Below are positions 9,229 through 18,136 of a stretch of DNA of 64,000 nt, one piece after another. Positions within the stretch are counted from its first letter, which is position 1. Each line of letters opens with the position of its first letter. The DNA is from Arthrobacter terrae (lineage in GTDB: Bacteria; Actinomycetota; Actinomycetes; Actinomycetales; Micrococcaceae), in the NCBI RefSeq assembly GCF_015708085.1, contig NZ_JADNYM010000017.1, positions 46,277-110,276 on the forward strand, written 5' to 3'. A program made the translations under genes and the position numbers. The notes under the pieces were generated by a model. It made no database searches. It saw nothing but the letters and a program-made list of their open reading frames with translations, and was not told the DNA's origin.

Positions 9229-10293
9229 TTACACGCCGACGCTGCTGCGCGCGGGCTTCGCCACAGCCGGTGCAGTGGAACCAGTCCGGCGGATGGTCAG
9301 TTTAGCGGCCGCTCCGGTTCCCAGAATCATGACGCCGAACGCCACCCAGCCCTGAAAGCTGAACTGCGCGGTCTGCACCATGGCGTTGCCGATAGTGCAG
9401 CCACCGGCCAGGGACGCCCCAACGCCCATCAACGCCCCGCCGGCAACGCTCTTGACGGCCTGCTTGGCATCGGGCACCCGCACCCGGAATTCCCCGCTGG
9501 TCTTTGCCGCAGCGAAAGATCCGAGCAGCAGACCGAGCACCAGGTAAACGCCCCAGTCCACCAGCTTGATGTTCCCGGTGGTCAGAAACCCGATGAGGTT
9601 GGCCGACGGAGTGGTGATACCCAGGCCGTCATTACGTCCGGTCGCCGAGCTCAGGGGCCATGCTGCGATCGCGATAATGCCGATCACGGCGGCGGATGCG
9701 AAGGCGCCCCATGGCTTCTCGAAGAGCAAGTGTGCCAGACCGGTTTTTTCCGGCGGCAGGGCAGCCATCTTAAAGCCGGGCCTGGCCAGGTGATGCCTGG
9801 CCATAATGACGACGACGGCGGCCAGCAGGGCGACGAGGACCCATGGAGAAATCCCTAACGTCTGGTAAATGTTTCCCTGCCGAACCGTGATGCCACGCAG
9901 CAAGGCTGTCAGCTGCGCGAGCGGACCGGTCTTCATGATCGAGCTGAAGAGGGCGTAAAAGACCAACGCCAGCCAGCTGCCGACGAGCCCTTCACCGGAG
10001 CGGTAATAGGTGCCGGTGGCGCATCCGCCGGCCAGGACGATGGCGAATCCGAAGATGAAAGCCCCGACTATGGTGGCCAGCCACGGGAAGGCCTTCGACT
10101 GCAGATCGATCACCCCGAGGGCAGCCAAGGCGAAGATTCCTGCACTTTGGATGGCAATGACCATCATGAACGCCGTGAGCCACCGCGTGTTCCTGCTGAT
10201 CCACACGTCCCGGAAGGCTCCGGTGACACAGAAGCGTCCTCGCTGCATCGCGAATCCTAGAGCGGTCCCAAGCAGGAGTCCTGTGATTGGCAT
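9229..10293 (-). CDS. YeeE/YedE family permease, TsuA-like thiosulfate transporter
   Basis: A membrane protein of about 354 residues with many hydrophobic helices and the conserved cysteines of the family: RGRFCVTG near the N-terminus, AGGCATGTYYRSGEG in the middle and AGGCTIGNAMVQ near the C-terminus. In TsuA these cysteines line the thiosulfate path by S-H-S hydrogen bonding. The ATG at 10293 has an AAAGGA ribosome site seven bases upstream; an in-frame TTG at 10299 is less likely. With tusA downstream it forms a two-gene sulfur-assimilation operon. Confidence 0.85.
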   Translation of the reverse strand: MPITGLLLGTALGFAMQRGRFCVTGAFRDVWISRNTRWLTAFMMVIAIQSAGIFALAALGVIDLQSKAFPWLATIVGAFIFGFAIVLAGGCATGTYYRSGEGLVGSWLALVFYALFSSIMKTGPLAQLTALLRGITVRQGNIYQTLGISPWVLVALLAAVVVIMARHHLARPGFKMAALPPEKTGLAHLLFEKPWGAFASAAVIGIIAIAAWPLSSATGRNDGLGITTPSANLIGFLTTGNIKLVDWGVYLVLGLLLGSFAAAKTSGEFRVRVPDAKQAVKSVAGGALMGVGASLAGGCTIGNAMVQTAQFSFQGWVAFGVMILGTGAAAKLTIRRTGSTAPAVAKPARSSVGV

Positions 10294-10548
10294 TGGCAAG
10301 TCCTTTACAGCTAAACGAGTTCCAGCGGATTTTCACCGGCAGCGTTGCGCCTTAGCGCTAAGCTGAAAACACTAGACCGGCACGTCGTGGCACGGCGATC
10401 TTTTATTAAGACGTATGACGTTCCGGTGCCACCGGTGCGCCGACGGGACCGCGGGAACACCAGAGCCCACTAAGCCGCTTTCTTTACGGCCGGAAGTTTC
10501 CCTTACCACCGGTCGGCCGATAAGTCGGCGACTAAAGGAGAAGTGATC

Positions 10549-11412
10549 GTGCACAGGCATTTCAACGGGTTGAAAACCGCCGCGCTCTTTGGTGTGCTGT
10601 GGCTGGTCCTGCTGATCATCGGAGGAATCCTGGCAACGGGGATGCGCAGTTCGGCCCCGATCTGGATCATGGCGCTGATCGGCGTGGGGACAACGGCGTA
10701 TGGATACTGGAATTCGGATAAGATCGCTATCCGCTCCATGCAGGCCTTTCCCGTCACCCAAGAGCAGGCGCCGGGCATTTACCAGATCGTAAGGGAACTC
10801 TCCACCAAGGCACATCAGCCCATGCCGCGCATCTATGTTTCCCCTACCCTGGCTCCGAATGCCTTCGCCACCGGGCGCAATCCCCGGAACGCCGCAGTGT
10901 GCTGCACTCAGGGGATTCTGAACATTCTCACCGAACGCGAGCTGCGGGGCGTGCTCGGGCATGAACTGATGCACGTCTACAACCGGGACATCCTGACCTC
11001 TTCCGTGGCGGCTGCCGTCGCGGGTGTCATTACGTCGGCGGCCCAATTCGCGCTCTTTTTCGGCGGTGGCCGGGACAGCAGGAACGCCAATCCGTTGGCC
11101 ATGATTGCCATGGCACTGCTGGCGCCGCTGGCCGCTTCCGTGATTCAGCTGGCCATCAGCCGGACTCGTGAATACCATGCGGACGAGGACGGTTCAACGC
11201 TTACGGGTGATCCGCTGGCGTTGGCATCCGCATTGCGCAAGCTGGAGCAGGGAGTAGAGCTGGCGCCGCTGCCCCGCAAGCAGGACTTGGTCAACACCAG
11301 CCACCTGATGATCGCCAACCCGTTTCGCGGCGCTGCAGGGCGGATGTTCTCCACCCACCCGCCCATGCCGGACCGCATTGCCCGGCTTGAGCGAATGGCG
11401 GGCCGCCCATGA
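10549..11412 (+). CDS. htpX: HtpX membrane zinc protease
   Basis: A 287-residue M48B metalloprotease of membrane quality control. Two N-terminal transmembrane helices come first, then the catalytic [11 protein letters not shown] segment (HExxH), further membrane segments around 165-210, and [12 protein letters not shown], which supplies the third zinc ligand Glu. I prefer the GTG at 10549, with AAAGGAG eight bases upstream, over the GTG at 10543 that almost touches the ribosome site. Known role: cleavage of misfolded membrane proteins in envelope stress. It stands 24 bases before the phosphatase gene. Confidence 0.92.
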   Translation: MHRHFNGLKTAALFGVLWLVLLIIGGILATGMRSSAPIWIMALIGVGTTAYGYWNSDKIAIRSMQAFPVTQEQAPGIYQIVRELSTKAHQPMPRIYVSPTLAPNAFATGRNPRNAAVCCTQGILNILTERELRGVLGHELMHVYNRDILTSSVAAAVAGVITSAAQFALFFGGGRDSRNANPLAMIAMALLAPLAASVIQLAISRTREYHADEDGSTLTGDPLALASALRKLEQGVELAPLPRKQDLVNTSHLMIANPFRGAAGRMFSTHPPMPDRIARLERMAGRP

Positions 11413-11435
11413 TGGTTTTCAGGGATAATTGAAAC

Positions 11436-12215
11436 ATGCGACTTATCCTGATCCGGCACGGCCAAACCTCCTCCAATGTTCGTAACCTCCTGGACACGGC
11501 GGTGCCCGGACCCGGACTAACTGAGTTGGGCCGGCGCCAGGCGCGCGCGATTCCGGCGGTCCTGGCCCGCCTCGCCGGGATACCGCCGCTGGCCGCGATT
11601 TACGTTTCCAACCAGACCCGGGCACAGCTGACGGCGGAGCCACTGGCGGCAGCTGCCGGACTTGAACTGCAGATCCGGGACGGGCTGCGTGAGATCGACG
11701 CAGGGGATTTGGAGATGCAGGGGGATCCGGTCTCGGTCGGGCAGTACGTGGAAGTCGTGCGCAGCTGGCTCACCGGCAGGCAGCAGAGCCGGATTCCGGG
11801 TGCCGCTGAGACGGGGACGCAAACCCTGGCACGCTTCGATGCCGTGGTCCGCGAGGCCAGCCAAGCGGTGGGCAGCGGGACGGCGGTCATGGTCAGCCAT
11901 GGCGCCATGATCCGCAGCTGGGTGGGCTGCCGGGCCGGCAATATTGATCCGGCGCACGTGGAGAATTACGGGCTCAGCAATACCGGCATTGTTGTCTTGG
12001 AGGGGTCTGTTCCGGAGGACGGATCGGCCAATCAGCGCAACGGTGAGCGGACCTGGGAGATCATCAGCTGGCAGAGCCAGCCAGCCGGCGGCCCGGAGCT
12101 GGCCGATAGCTCCGCGGACGGACCGATGGGCGACGCGGACGGACCGATGGGCGACGCGGAGGGGCCCGCTGACGGATTCCGTCATCCCGCCCATGCTCAG
12201 GGGCGGTACCGGTGA
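11436..12215 (+). CDS. Histidine phosphatase family protein (phosphoglycerate mutase-like)
   Basis: A 259-residue protein with the catalytic LILIRHGQTSSNV motif at the N-terminus, the proton-donor Glu region IREIDAGD and the second His in VMVSHGAMIRSWVG, all expected of branch-1 histidine phosphatases. The substrate is unknown. The last 60 residues are a low-complexity tail carrying a 21-base repeat translated as a repeated DGPMGDA. Its TGA overlaps the GTG of the downstream kinase by four bases, so translation is probably coupled; a link to the signalling pair is possible. Confidence 0.85.
   Translation: MRLILIRHGQTSSNVRNLLDTAVPGPGLTELGRRQARAIPAVLARLAGIPPLAAIYVSNQTRAQLTAEPLAAAAGLELQIRDGLREIDAGDLEMQGDPVSVGQYVEVVRSWLTGRQQSRIPGAAETGTQTLARFDAVVREASQAVGSGTAVMVSHGAMIRSWVGCRAGNIDPAHVENYGLSNTGIVVLEGSVPEDGSANQRNGERTWEIISWQSQPAGGPELADSSADGPMGDADGPMGDAEGPADGFRHPAHAQGRYR
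12114..12155 (+). repeat. 21-base tandem repeat, two copies plus a partial third
   Basis: Two identical copies of GCGGACGGACCGATGGGCGAC lie in the phosphatase reading frame, followed by a degenerate start of a third. The unit is a multiple of three, so copy changes would lengthen the tail without breaking the frame. Confidence 0.85.
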
Positions 12216-13480
12216 CAGCGGCCAAACGCCTCGATCTGGCCACCCAGATGGCGGCGCTGCCGCGGCTGAGATTGAAGAAGATCAGCTGGGCCTGGCTCGG
12301 GTTTATCACCGCCTGCGTGGCACTGATGGCGGTAGGCGCTTCGCTGAACGTGAATCTGTACAGAATGATGCTGCCCTTCGCCCTGGGCATGACGATTCTG
12401 CATACCGGCTCTCTGGCGCTGACAGTTGTCCGTCCGGTCCCGGGGGCGCTCCTGTCCCTGGTGCCGCTGGGGATCATGCCGCTCGTGTCCTCGCCCGTAG
12501 GTTCGGCCCCGATGCCCTTCAGCATCGTCGCCATGGTGACGCAGATCCTGGTCATGTGTGTGGCGGGTCTGCGCACCCACTGGACGCTCCCCGCGGTGAC
12601 TTGGCTGTTGAGCACTTTCATTGGTGTAGCCGTAAACTATCGTGGCCAGCCGGCGCAGGTTCCGCTGGCGGCGGAGATGAACGTGGTGGTCTACGCCTCG
12701 GTATCCGGTGGCCTGATGGTAGCCGCCGTGATCACCCAGCAGTGGCAAAATATCCGCCAGCAGCTGCTGGCCGAACGGACCCTCTCCGCGGAAGAGCAGT
12801 CGATGCGTCGGCTGGCCGAAGAACGGGCCAGAATCGCCCGCGAACTCCATGACGTCGTCGCCCATGGCATGTCCATTGTGGTGGTGCAGGCGACGACGGC
12901 ACAGTACCGGCACCCGGATCTGGACGGGTCCCTCAAACAGGAATTTGATGACATCGCTGCGAATTCCCGGCGTGCGATGACGGAAATGCGCAGCATGCTG
13001 GGAGCACTGCGCAGTGACGGCGCAGTCCGGGACCTCTCGCCGAAACCGGGTTTGACGGATATCCCGCAGCTGATCGCGGCTGCCCGGACGGCCGGAGTTG
13101 ACGTTTCGATCGATCTGGACTCGGACAGTATTGGGGCCGATGCGGCAGTGGATGTCAGCGAAGTGATTGGCCTGACGGCGTATCGAATTGCACAGGAGGC
13201 ACTGAGCAACGTGGTTCGTCATGCACCGGGGGCCCAGGTTACCGTTTCCCTGCGCGCGATCGCCCGGACCCTCCAGCTGGAGATCAGTAATGGCCCTTCC
13301 GGAATCGGTGCGGTACTGGCACAGCTGGACCGCACGCATCCCGGACAGGGTCTGATAGGAATGCGTGAGCGGGCCAGCATCGTCGGCGGTTCCGTCCTGT
13401 GCATGCCATCGAATAACGGAGGATATACGGTCACCGCAACATTGCCGCTGGTCACCGTGGGAACCGGAGGAACCCCATGA
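12212..13480 (+). CDS. NarL-type sensor histidine kinase
   Basis: A 422-residue kinase. The first 170 residues hold several hydrophobic segments, probably five membrane helices, and no large extracellular domain, so it may sense the membrane itself. A HisKA_3 dimerisation domain follows, with phospho-acceptor His 213 in ARELHDVVAHGMS, then an ATPase domain with the N-box region AYRIAQEALSNVVRHA and a glycine box GQGLIGMRERA. The GTG start overlaps the phosphatase stop, and its TGA overlaps the regulator ATG, so three genes are translationally coupled. The signal is not evident. Confidence 0.9.
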   Translation: MTAAKRLDLATQMAALPRLRLKKISWAWLGFITACVALMAVGASLNVNLYRMMLPFALGMTILHTGSLALTVVRPVPGALLSLVPLGIMPLVSSPVGSAPMPFSIVAMVTQILVMCVAGLRTHWTLPAVTWLLSTFIGVAVNYRGQPAQVPLAAEMNVVVYASVSGGLMVAAVITQQWQNIRQQLLAERTLSAEEQSMRRLAEERARIARELHDVVAHGMSIVVVQATTAQYRHPDLDGSLKQEFDDIAANSRRAMTEMRSMLGALRSDGAVRDLSPKPGLTDIPQLIAAARTAGVDVSIDLDSDSIGADAAVDVSEVIGLTAYRIAQEALSNVVRHAPGAQVTVSLRAIARTLQLEISNGPSGIGAVLAQLDRTHPGQGLIGMRERASIVGGSVLCMPSNNGGYTVTATLPLVTVGTGGTP

Positions 13481-14154
13481 CAATCCGCGTTTTGGTGGTG
13501 GATGATCAGGCCATGGTCCGAGCCGGGTTTGCGGCCTTGTTGGGCGCGCAACACGACATTGACGTCGTCGGGCAGGCCAGCGATGGAGCAGAAGCGGTCG
13601 ATCTGGCGGCCGCATTGCTGCCGGATGTTGTGCTGATGGATGTCCGCATGCCGGTCATGAACGGACTTGAGGCGGCCCGCGAGATTCTGGGCGGGCAGGA
13701 TCCCGGCCACGGCGCACCAACCACGCACGTGTTGATGCTTACAACCTTTGACGCTGACGACTACGTCTACGACGCATTGCGGCTCGGTGCCAGCGGATTC
13801 CTGCTCAAGGATGCCTTGGCGGACGAGTTGGTGGCAGCCGTGCGGATCGTGGCGGCCGGGGAGGCATTACTGGCTCCCTCCGTGACCAAGCGCTTGATTG
13901 AGCAGTTCGCCAAGAGCCAACCCCGGTCCGTGCCGTGTGCAGACCGGCTGGTTGGATTGACCGAACGCGAACGCGAAGTCATGGTTCTGGTGGGGCGCGG
14001 GCTTTCCAATCAGGAGATTGCCGCGGAGCTTTATATCGCGGAGCAGACCGCTAAAACGCATGTCAGCAAGATCCTGACCAAGCTCTCGCTGCGGGACCGG
14101 GTGCAGGCAGTGGTGCTCGCTTACGACACCGGTTTGGTCGAGCCGGCCGGCTAG
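13477..14154 (+). CDS. LuxR/NarL-type response regulator
   Basis: A 225-residue DNA-binding regulator, partner of the kinase whose stop it overlaps by four bases. The receiver domain has the acidic pair in VLVVDDQAMVRAG, phospho-acceptor Asp 55 in VVLMDVRMP, the Thr in MLTTFD and the Lys in LLKDA. The C-terminal LuxR helix-turn-helix reads LTEREREVMVLVGRGLSNQE and ends in KTHVSKILTKL. Targets are unknown; the preceding phosphatase and htpX are candidates by position only. Confidence 0.92.
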   Translation: MTIRVLVVDDQAMVRAGFAALLGAQHDIDVVGQASDGAEAVDLAAALLPDVVLMDVRMPVMNGLEAAREILGGQDPGHGAPTTHVLMLTTFDADDYVYDALRLGASGFLLKDALADELVAAVRIVAAGEALLAPSVTKRLIEQFAKSQPRSVPCADRLVGLTEREREVMVLVGRGLSNQEIAAELYIAEQTAKTHVSKILTKLSLRDRVQAVVLAYDTGLVEPAG

Positions 14155-14190
14155 CCGTTCGCTGCGTCGGCGCAGAGGGCCGCGGACGCC

Positions 14191-14679
14191 CTAGCGGAAG
14201 TTGATGAACTGGAGGTCGGCATCCTCGAAGTTCTTCAACAGAGCCATGGTCGACTGCAGATCGTCACGGCTCTTGGAACTGACCCGCAGCTCGTCCCCCT
14301 GGATGGTGGACTTAACACCCTTGGGCGCCTCGTCGCGAATGAGCTTGTTGATCTTCTTCGCGACGTCCTGCTCGATCCCTTCCTTGATGGAAGCCTCCAG
14401 CCGGTATTCCTTGCCCGAGGCGAACGGTTCGCCGGCATCAAGGGATTTCAGCGAAATACCGCGCTTGATCAATTTGCTCTCGAAAACGTCCAGGACTGCC
14501 TTAACGCGTTCCTCCGAGTTTGCCTTTAACAGAATTTTTTCGCCGCTGAAGTCAATCTCCGCCCCAATCCCCTTGAAGTCGTAGCGCTGGGCAACTTCCT
14601 TCTGCGCCTGGTTCAACGCATTGGCGACTTCCTGCTTATCGACTTTGCTGACGACGTCGAATGTTGATTCGCTTGCCAT
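14191..14679 (-). CDS. yajQ: YajQ-family nucleotide-binding protein
   Basis: A 162-residue protein that matches the YajQ family along its whole length: ESTFDVVSKVDKQEVANALN at the N-terminus, QRYDFKGIGAEI, and a C-terminal ADLQFINFR. Family members bind nucleic acids or cyclic di-GMP and some act as transcription cofactors. The ATG at 14679 follows GGAGGGCCT, a strong ribosome site; a longer ORF start at 14709 is not supported. It is convergent with the response regulator. Confidence 0.93.
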   Translation of the reverse strand: MASESTFDVVSKVDKQEVANALNQAQKEVAQRYDFKGIGAEIDFSGEKILLKANSEERVKAVLDVFESKLIKRGISLKSLDAGEPFASGKEYRLEASIKEGIEQDVAKKINKLIRDEAPKGVKSTIQGDELRVSSKSRDDLQSTMALLKNFEDADLQFINFR

Positions 14680-14916
14680 GAGGCCCTCCAGATAATTGAA
14701 AATGAGCAAAATACGCTTCGGCTTCTAGCCTATCCGGCTAACCAGTGTTGGCCAGCGTGCGGCGGCGAACGGAGGCCGACGACGGCGAACGGCTGCCGCT
14801 CCCGGCCATGGGTTCTCAGTTCGCTCCAAGCGGACGCAAAGCGGGAGCACAAACAGAACCGGCAGAGTTGGAATGGTAGAGGGCCCACGAACCCATCATT
14901 GACGAGGGAGATCAGC

Positions 14917-15177
14917 ATGTCCACCGGAAAACCGCGCCGATACATTGTCCGGGGCGCAAAAATTGCAGCGGGAACCATGATCGCCGCTGCCACCTTGGCC
15001 GCCTCCACAGCGTTTTCCGCAACGGGCACCACAACTTCACCAACTGCGGCAGCGTCGTCCCGAATCGACGGCGTGCATGCAGACTTGGCCCGTGCCGTGG
15101 CTCTACGGCAGGTGACGCAGGAACAGGCCGGGCGGTTCGAGCAACAGCTCATCCGGAGAATCCAGTCGGACGCGTAG
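14917..15177 (+). CDS. Small hypothetical secreted or membrane protein
   Basis: An 86-residue protein with an Arg/Lys-rich N-terminus followed by a hydrophobic Ala-rich stretch (about residues 14-33, ending ASTAFSA), which looks like a signal peptide. The mature part is short, Thr/Ser-rich and ends in a charged helix with several Gln and Arg. The ATG at 14917 follows GACGAGGGAGATC. No family recognised. It stands alone upstream of tRNA-Tyr. Confidence 0.6.
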   Translation: MSTGKPRRYIVRGAKIAAGTMIAAATLAASTAFSATGTTTSPTAAASSRIDGVHADLARAVALRQVTQEQAGRFEQQLIRRIQSDA

Positions 15178-15305
15178 GCCAGCCTGTCTCCCCACGAGGG
15201 CCTTGGGTCCTCGATTCGATTCCTGGCCACTTTCCTAGTATCGTTTTAGTGCTTCCACTTATTGGGAGCAAATGCCGGTCCGGAGTTTCGGGACGGCAGG
15301 CCTGC

Positions 15306-15387
15306 GGCAGATTACCCGAGCGGCCAAAGGGGGCTGACTGTAAATCAGCTGGCAACGCCTACGGGGGTTCGAATCCCTCATCTGCCA
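15306..15387 (+). tRNA. tRNA-Tyr (anticodon GTA)
   Basis: An 82-base class-II tRNA. Acceptor strands GGCAGAT and ATCTGCC pair fully, with discriminator A. The anticodon stem GCTGA/TCAGC closes the loop CTGTAAA (anticodon GTA), and a long variable arm precedes the GGGGGTTCGAATCCC T-arm. The 3' CCA is not encoded completely. Confidence 0.95.
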
Positions 15388-15397
15388 CACTATGAGA

Positions 15398-15440
15398 GGC
15401 CCGGAACACGGCGGGAGATCGCCAGGTTCCGGGCCTTTTT
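15398..15440 (+). terminator. Intrinsic terminator after tRNA-Tyr
   Basis: Ten-base arms GGCCCGGAAC and GTTCCGGGCC are followed directly by TTTTT. It begins 11 bases after the tRNA. Confidence 0.9.
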
Positions 15441-15774
15441 GGCGTTATGGTCCTGGTACTGCGGTCGCCTTTGGGGGGATGTCAGCGGCAGGGTAATGAC
15501 AGTATTGTGCCCGCGGTTGATTTTTTTGCCGCCTGATTGGATGCTTCAGGCTCGGCGCGAAGCGGCCGGCACCAGATGAGCCGAACCCAGCAGGCGTCTG
15601 ATTTCCGGACGGGAGAACCTGATCAGTTCCCGGCTTCGACGGGACTGTTGATGCGGGTCCGTGCCCAGCGGTAGTCTGCCGACGCACTCGCCCCCGCTCC
15701 GTTCAAGGAAGCGGGGGCGAGTCGCCGTTTGGAGCGGCTGCAGCATCGTAGCGGGCCATGCGGGTAAACTCCCG
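15441..15774. other. Gene-free stretch of 334 bases
   Basis: No credible reading frame. It holds one perfect 13-bp hairpin (15686-15722, listed separately) that probably marks the end of the minus-strand transcript from the envelope-stress cluster. The rest shows nothing I can identify. Confidence 0.6.
15686..15722 (-). terminator. Strong hairpin, probable end of the minus-strand cluster
   Basis: Perfect arms ACTCGCCCCCGCT and AGCGGGGGCGAGT with an 11-base loop. There is no good T-run on either side, so it may stabilise an mRNA end or work with Rho rather than act as a canonical terminator. It lies about 50 bases beyond the stop of the 61-residue gene. Confidence 0.55.
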
Positions 15775-15960
15775 CTAGCCGCCGAGACCGCCGGGGAGTT
15801 TGCCCATCAGGTCCTGGGGATTGATGCCAAGCTTGCTCAGCAGTCCCGAGTCCTTATCCGTGTCGACCTTGTCGGGAAGGTCGGACTGGGCCTGGTCGGT
15901 CTTGTCCTGATCGCCCTTGCCTTTGAGGTGGTCAATGATTTGCTGCTTGTCTATCTGCAT
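15775..15960 (-). CDS. Small hydrophilic hypothetical protein
   Basis: A 61-residue highly charged protein (MQIDKQQIIDHLKGKGDQDK...) ending in a Gly/Leu/Pro-rich tail. A strong AGAGGAGAAT ribosome site precedes the ATG, which supports it being real. It is the last gene of the minus-strand run that includes the DUF2382 and Asp23 genes and may be part of that stress regulon. No family recognised. Confidence 0.6.
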   Translation of the reverse strand: MQIDKQQIIDHLKGKGDQDKTDQAQSDLPDKVDTDKDSGLLSKLGINPQDLMGKLPGGLGG

Positions 15961-16061
15961 CTGATTCTCCTCTGTTTCTGGTTACCCGGGGTTTTTCGGG
16001 GATTGATTGAGGCTATCCATGGGGTGGTGACGTCCTGCCTCAAGAGCGTGGGAACGGTCCG

Positions 16062-16901
16062 TCAGTGCTTTCTACCTTCTTCACCCCTGGCAGTGTCCGT
16101 GCCGGCGTCGGTGTCGATCTGTTCCTTGCGGACTTCCTCGTTCACTTCCTGGTTCTCGGTCACGGTTTCGGTGCCGAGCCGGACACGTTCCACCGGAACG
16201 GTTTCCTTCTCCACTACGGGCCGTTCGGCGTGGAGCGTGACCTCGTGCTCCTCTTCGCTGATGTCCGGACCGGAGGTAGCAGCTCCACGGTTGGCGTCGG
16301 TAATCGGCTCACGTTCGACGTGGACTTCCTCGTGGCTGACGGGTACCGTCTTGGAGACGTTTTCCGTTACCACGTACTTGCGCAGCCGGGCTTTACCGGA
16401 CTCAACTTTCTCGGTCCCGACCCTCAGCTCTTCCTCTGAACGTGTCATCGAGTCATCGGTGGTGGGTCCGGAGGTGTCACGCCCCTGAACGCCGGACTCA
16501 CCGGCACGATCCGGACGCTTCTCCTTGCCGTGCTGCGGAGCACCGCCGGCCGGAAGGCCGGAATCCGATGTCCGTTCCGAATAGGCCAGGCCGTAGTACT
16601 CGTAAAGGTCAGCCTCCTGATCCTTGCTCAGGTGTCCCTCGGAGTCGTCCATCCGCGGTGCGTTCTTGACCTTGTCCTTGTCATAGGGAACCCGGATGGT
16701 GTCACCTTCGACAGTGCCTTCGGCCAACGGAACGAAGGTCTCCGCACCGCCAAACATGCCGGTCTTGACCGTGACCCATTCGGGCTTTCCGGTTTCGTCG
16801 TCCATGTAGACCTGGCCGATTTTTCCGATCTTGTCCCCTTCGCCGCCGACGACGGTGCCGCCGCTGCCGAGCAGGTCCTGGATCTGTTCTGTAGTAATCA
16901 C
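16062..16901 (-). CDS. PRC-barrel plus DUF2382 stress protein
   Basis: A 279-residue soluble acidic protein. Residues 1-105 form a PRC-barrel-like domain (GDKIGKIGQVYMDD, then EWVTVKTGMFGG, an AETFVPL strand and ending YEYYGL). Residues 145-265 are a DUF2382 domain with repeated charged strands (LRVGTEKVESGKARLRKYVV, VPVSHEEVHVEREPI, LHAERPVVEKETVPVERV). This pairing is common in actinobacteria and often stress-linked, with no known reaction. The GTG at 16901 follows AAAAGGAGAAT; the upstream extension is unsupported. A paralogous DUF2382 gene lies next upstream. Confidence 0.85.
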   Translation of the reverse strand: MITTEQIQDLLGSGGTVVGGEGDKIGKIGQVYMDDETGKPEWVTVKTGMFGGAETFVPLAEGTVEGDTIRVPYDKDKVKNAPRMDDSEGHLSKDQEADLYEYYGLAYSERTSDSGLPAGGAPQHGKEKRPDRAGESGVQGRDTSGPTTDDSMTRSEEELRVGTEKVESGKARLRKYVVTENVSKTVPVSHEEVHVEREPITDANRGAATSGPDISEEEHEVTLHAERPVVEKETVPVERVRLGTETVTENQEVNEEVRKEQIDTDAGTDTARGEEGRKH

Positions 16902-17053
16902 AAGGATTCTCCTTTTCTGTGCGGGGCCCGAGTGGCCCCTGGGGTGTGGTGATGGGTCCGGATTCAGTGTGGGGTGTAAGGGCCGCCGTCGACCAAACGT
17001 GTGCAATTCGCCTCTGCCGGCTTCTTTGTCAGGATCGGGCAGGAAGCGGTGCG

Positions 17054-17455
17054 CTACCCGTGATTGTTCTCAGTCAGGTCTACCTCGATGCGTTCCTTGC
17101 GGACTTCTTCAGTGATGTCCTGCTCCCCGGTGACGATGACCTTGCGGACTTTTATCCGCTCGACCGGAATGGTTTCCATCCGGACCACCGGCCGCTCGGC
17201 ATGGAGAACGATGTCGTATTCTTCTTCATTTAGAACAGCATCCTCAGGGGTCTGAGTGTGGTTTCCCGCGGGGATGGGTTCGTGCTCAAGACGGAACTCT
17301 TCGTGGCTCACCGGGACGGTCAGCGTGACCTCTTCGGTCACGATGTATTTGCCGAGCCGGACTTTGCCGGTTTCATAGGTCCCGGTGTCCACCCGGACCC
17401 GCTCCTCGGAGCGGATCATGGAATCCTCGGCGCCGGATGCGAAGCCGTCAGACAT
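17054..17455 (-). CDS. Stand-alone DUF2382 protein
   Basis: A 133-residue protein consisting of one DUF2382 domain (MIRSEERVRVDTGTYETGKV, VPVSHEEFRLEHEPIP, LHAERPVVRMETIPVERIKV). It is a paralogue of the C-terminal domain of the neighbouring PRC-barrel gene but has no PRC part. The ATG at 17455 follows GGAAGG; an upstream ATG at 17470 lies before that site. Eighteen bases separate it from the AmaP-like gene upstream, so it belongs to the Asp23 operon. Function unknown. Confidence 0.8.
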   Translation of the reverse strand: MSDGFASGAEDSMIRSEERVRVDTGTYETGKVRLGKYIVTEEVTLTVPVSHEEFRLEHEPIPAGNHTQTPEDAVLNEEEYDIVLHAERPVVRMETIPVERIKVRKVIVTGEQDITEEVRKERIEVDLTENNHG

Positions 17456-17473
17456 GTCAGTACCTTCCATGAT

Positions 17474-18091
17474 CTATTGCAGAACGGTTCCGGTTGAATG
17501 GACAACCGTGCCGGTGCCTTGGGTACGGCCGCTGACATCAATTTGAAGACGGCTCTTCTGCAGGGGTGTCTCCAATGCGTTGGACAGATCCGGCAGTGTG
17601 GACGTTTGGATCCGGTGGATGAGGTCCTGAACATCTGTGCGGTCATTGACCGTCACCTTCAGGGTCAGGTCGGGATCGGTGGCTGTGCCACGCAGCAGGG
17701 CCGAGGAGGTGACAACGCCGGGGAGTGTATTGACCTGGTTTTCAACGGCAGTGGCCAGGACAGACGGGTCACAGACGGTGAAGCCTTGCGCGCCGTCGTC
17801 GTGCAGCCGGTAGGTGTCCGCCGCGTTTTTCCGCGGAACCTGCGCCAGCATCCACAGCAGGCCCAGCACACCCACAATGATGCCTGCAATCAGGATGACG
17901 ACCACGACCCACTGCGGGGACGTGACGGCGTGCAGGTCACCGGTAACGACGCGCTCTGAGGAAGGAGCAGTGTTGGCCAGGCTGTGCAGCTGTCCGCTGG
18001 CCTGCAGGAGCAGTCCAATGCCGGCGGCCAGGACAATGATGCCCAGAATTGTCAGCCAAGTGCGGTTCAGGGTTCCGGCTGTTTGCCTCAT
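17474..18091 (-). CDS. AmaP-like membrane anchor of the Asp23 complex
   Basis: A 205-residue protein with two N-terminal membrane helices (about 11-31 and 58-80) separated by a 25-residue loop, then a cytoplasmic domain of about 120 residues. This is the layout of AmaP, which holds Asp23 at the membrane in Staphylococcus. It lies within the Asp23 gene group, 45 bases after the DUF6286-like gene. The ATG at 18091 has a GGAAGGA site nine bases upstream. The assignment rests on architecture and context. Confidence 0.72.
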   Translation of the reverse strand: MRQTAGTLNRTWLTILGIIVLAAGIGLLLQASGQLHSLANTAPSSERVVTGDLHAVTSPQWVVVVILIAGIIVGVLGLLWMLAQVPRKNAADTYRLHDDGAQGFTVCDPSVLATAVENQVNTLPGVVTSSALLRGTATDPDLTLKVTVNDRTDVQDLIHRIQTSTLPDLSNALETPLQKSRLQIDVSGRTQGTGTVVHSTGTVLQ

Positions 18092-18136
18092 CAGAAACAT
18101 TCCTTCCATAGGTGGTGCGCAGGATCGGCCATGATG

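Noticed and set aside
12197..13615. 472-codon minus-strand frame opposite the histidine kinase
   Set aside because: Antisense shadow; the kinase and regulator are unambiguous on the plus strand.
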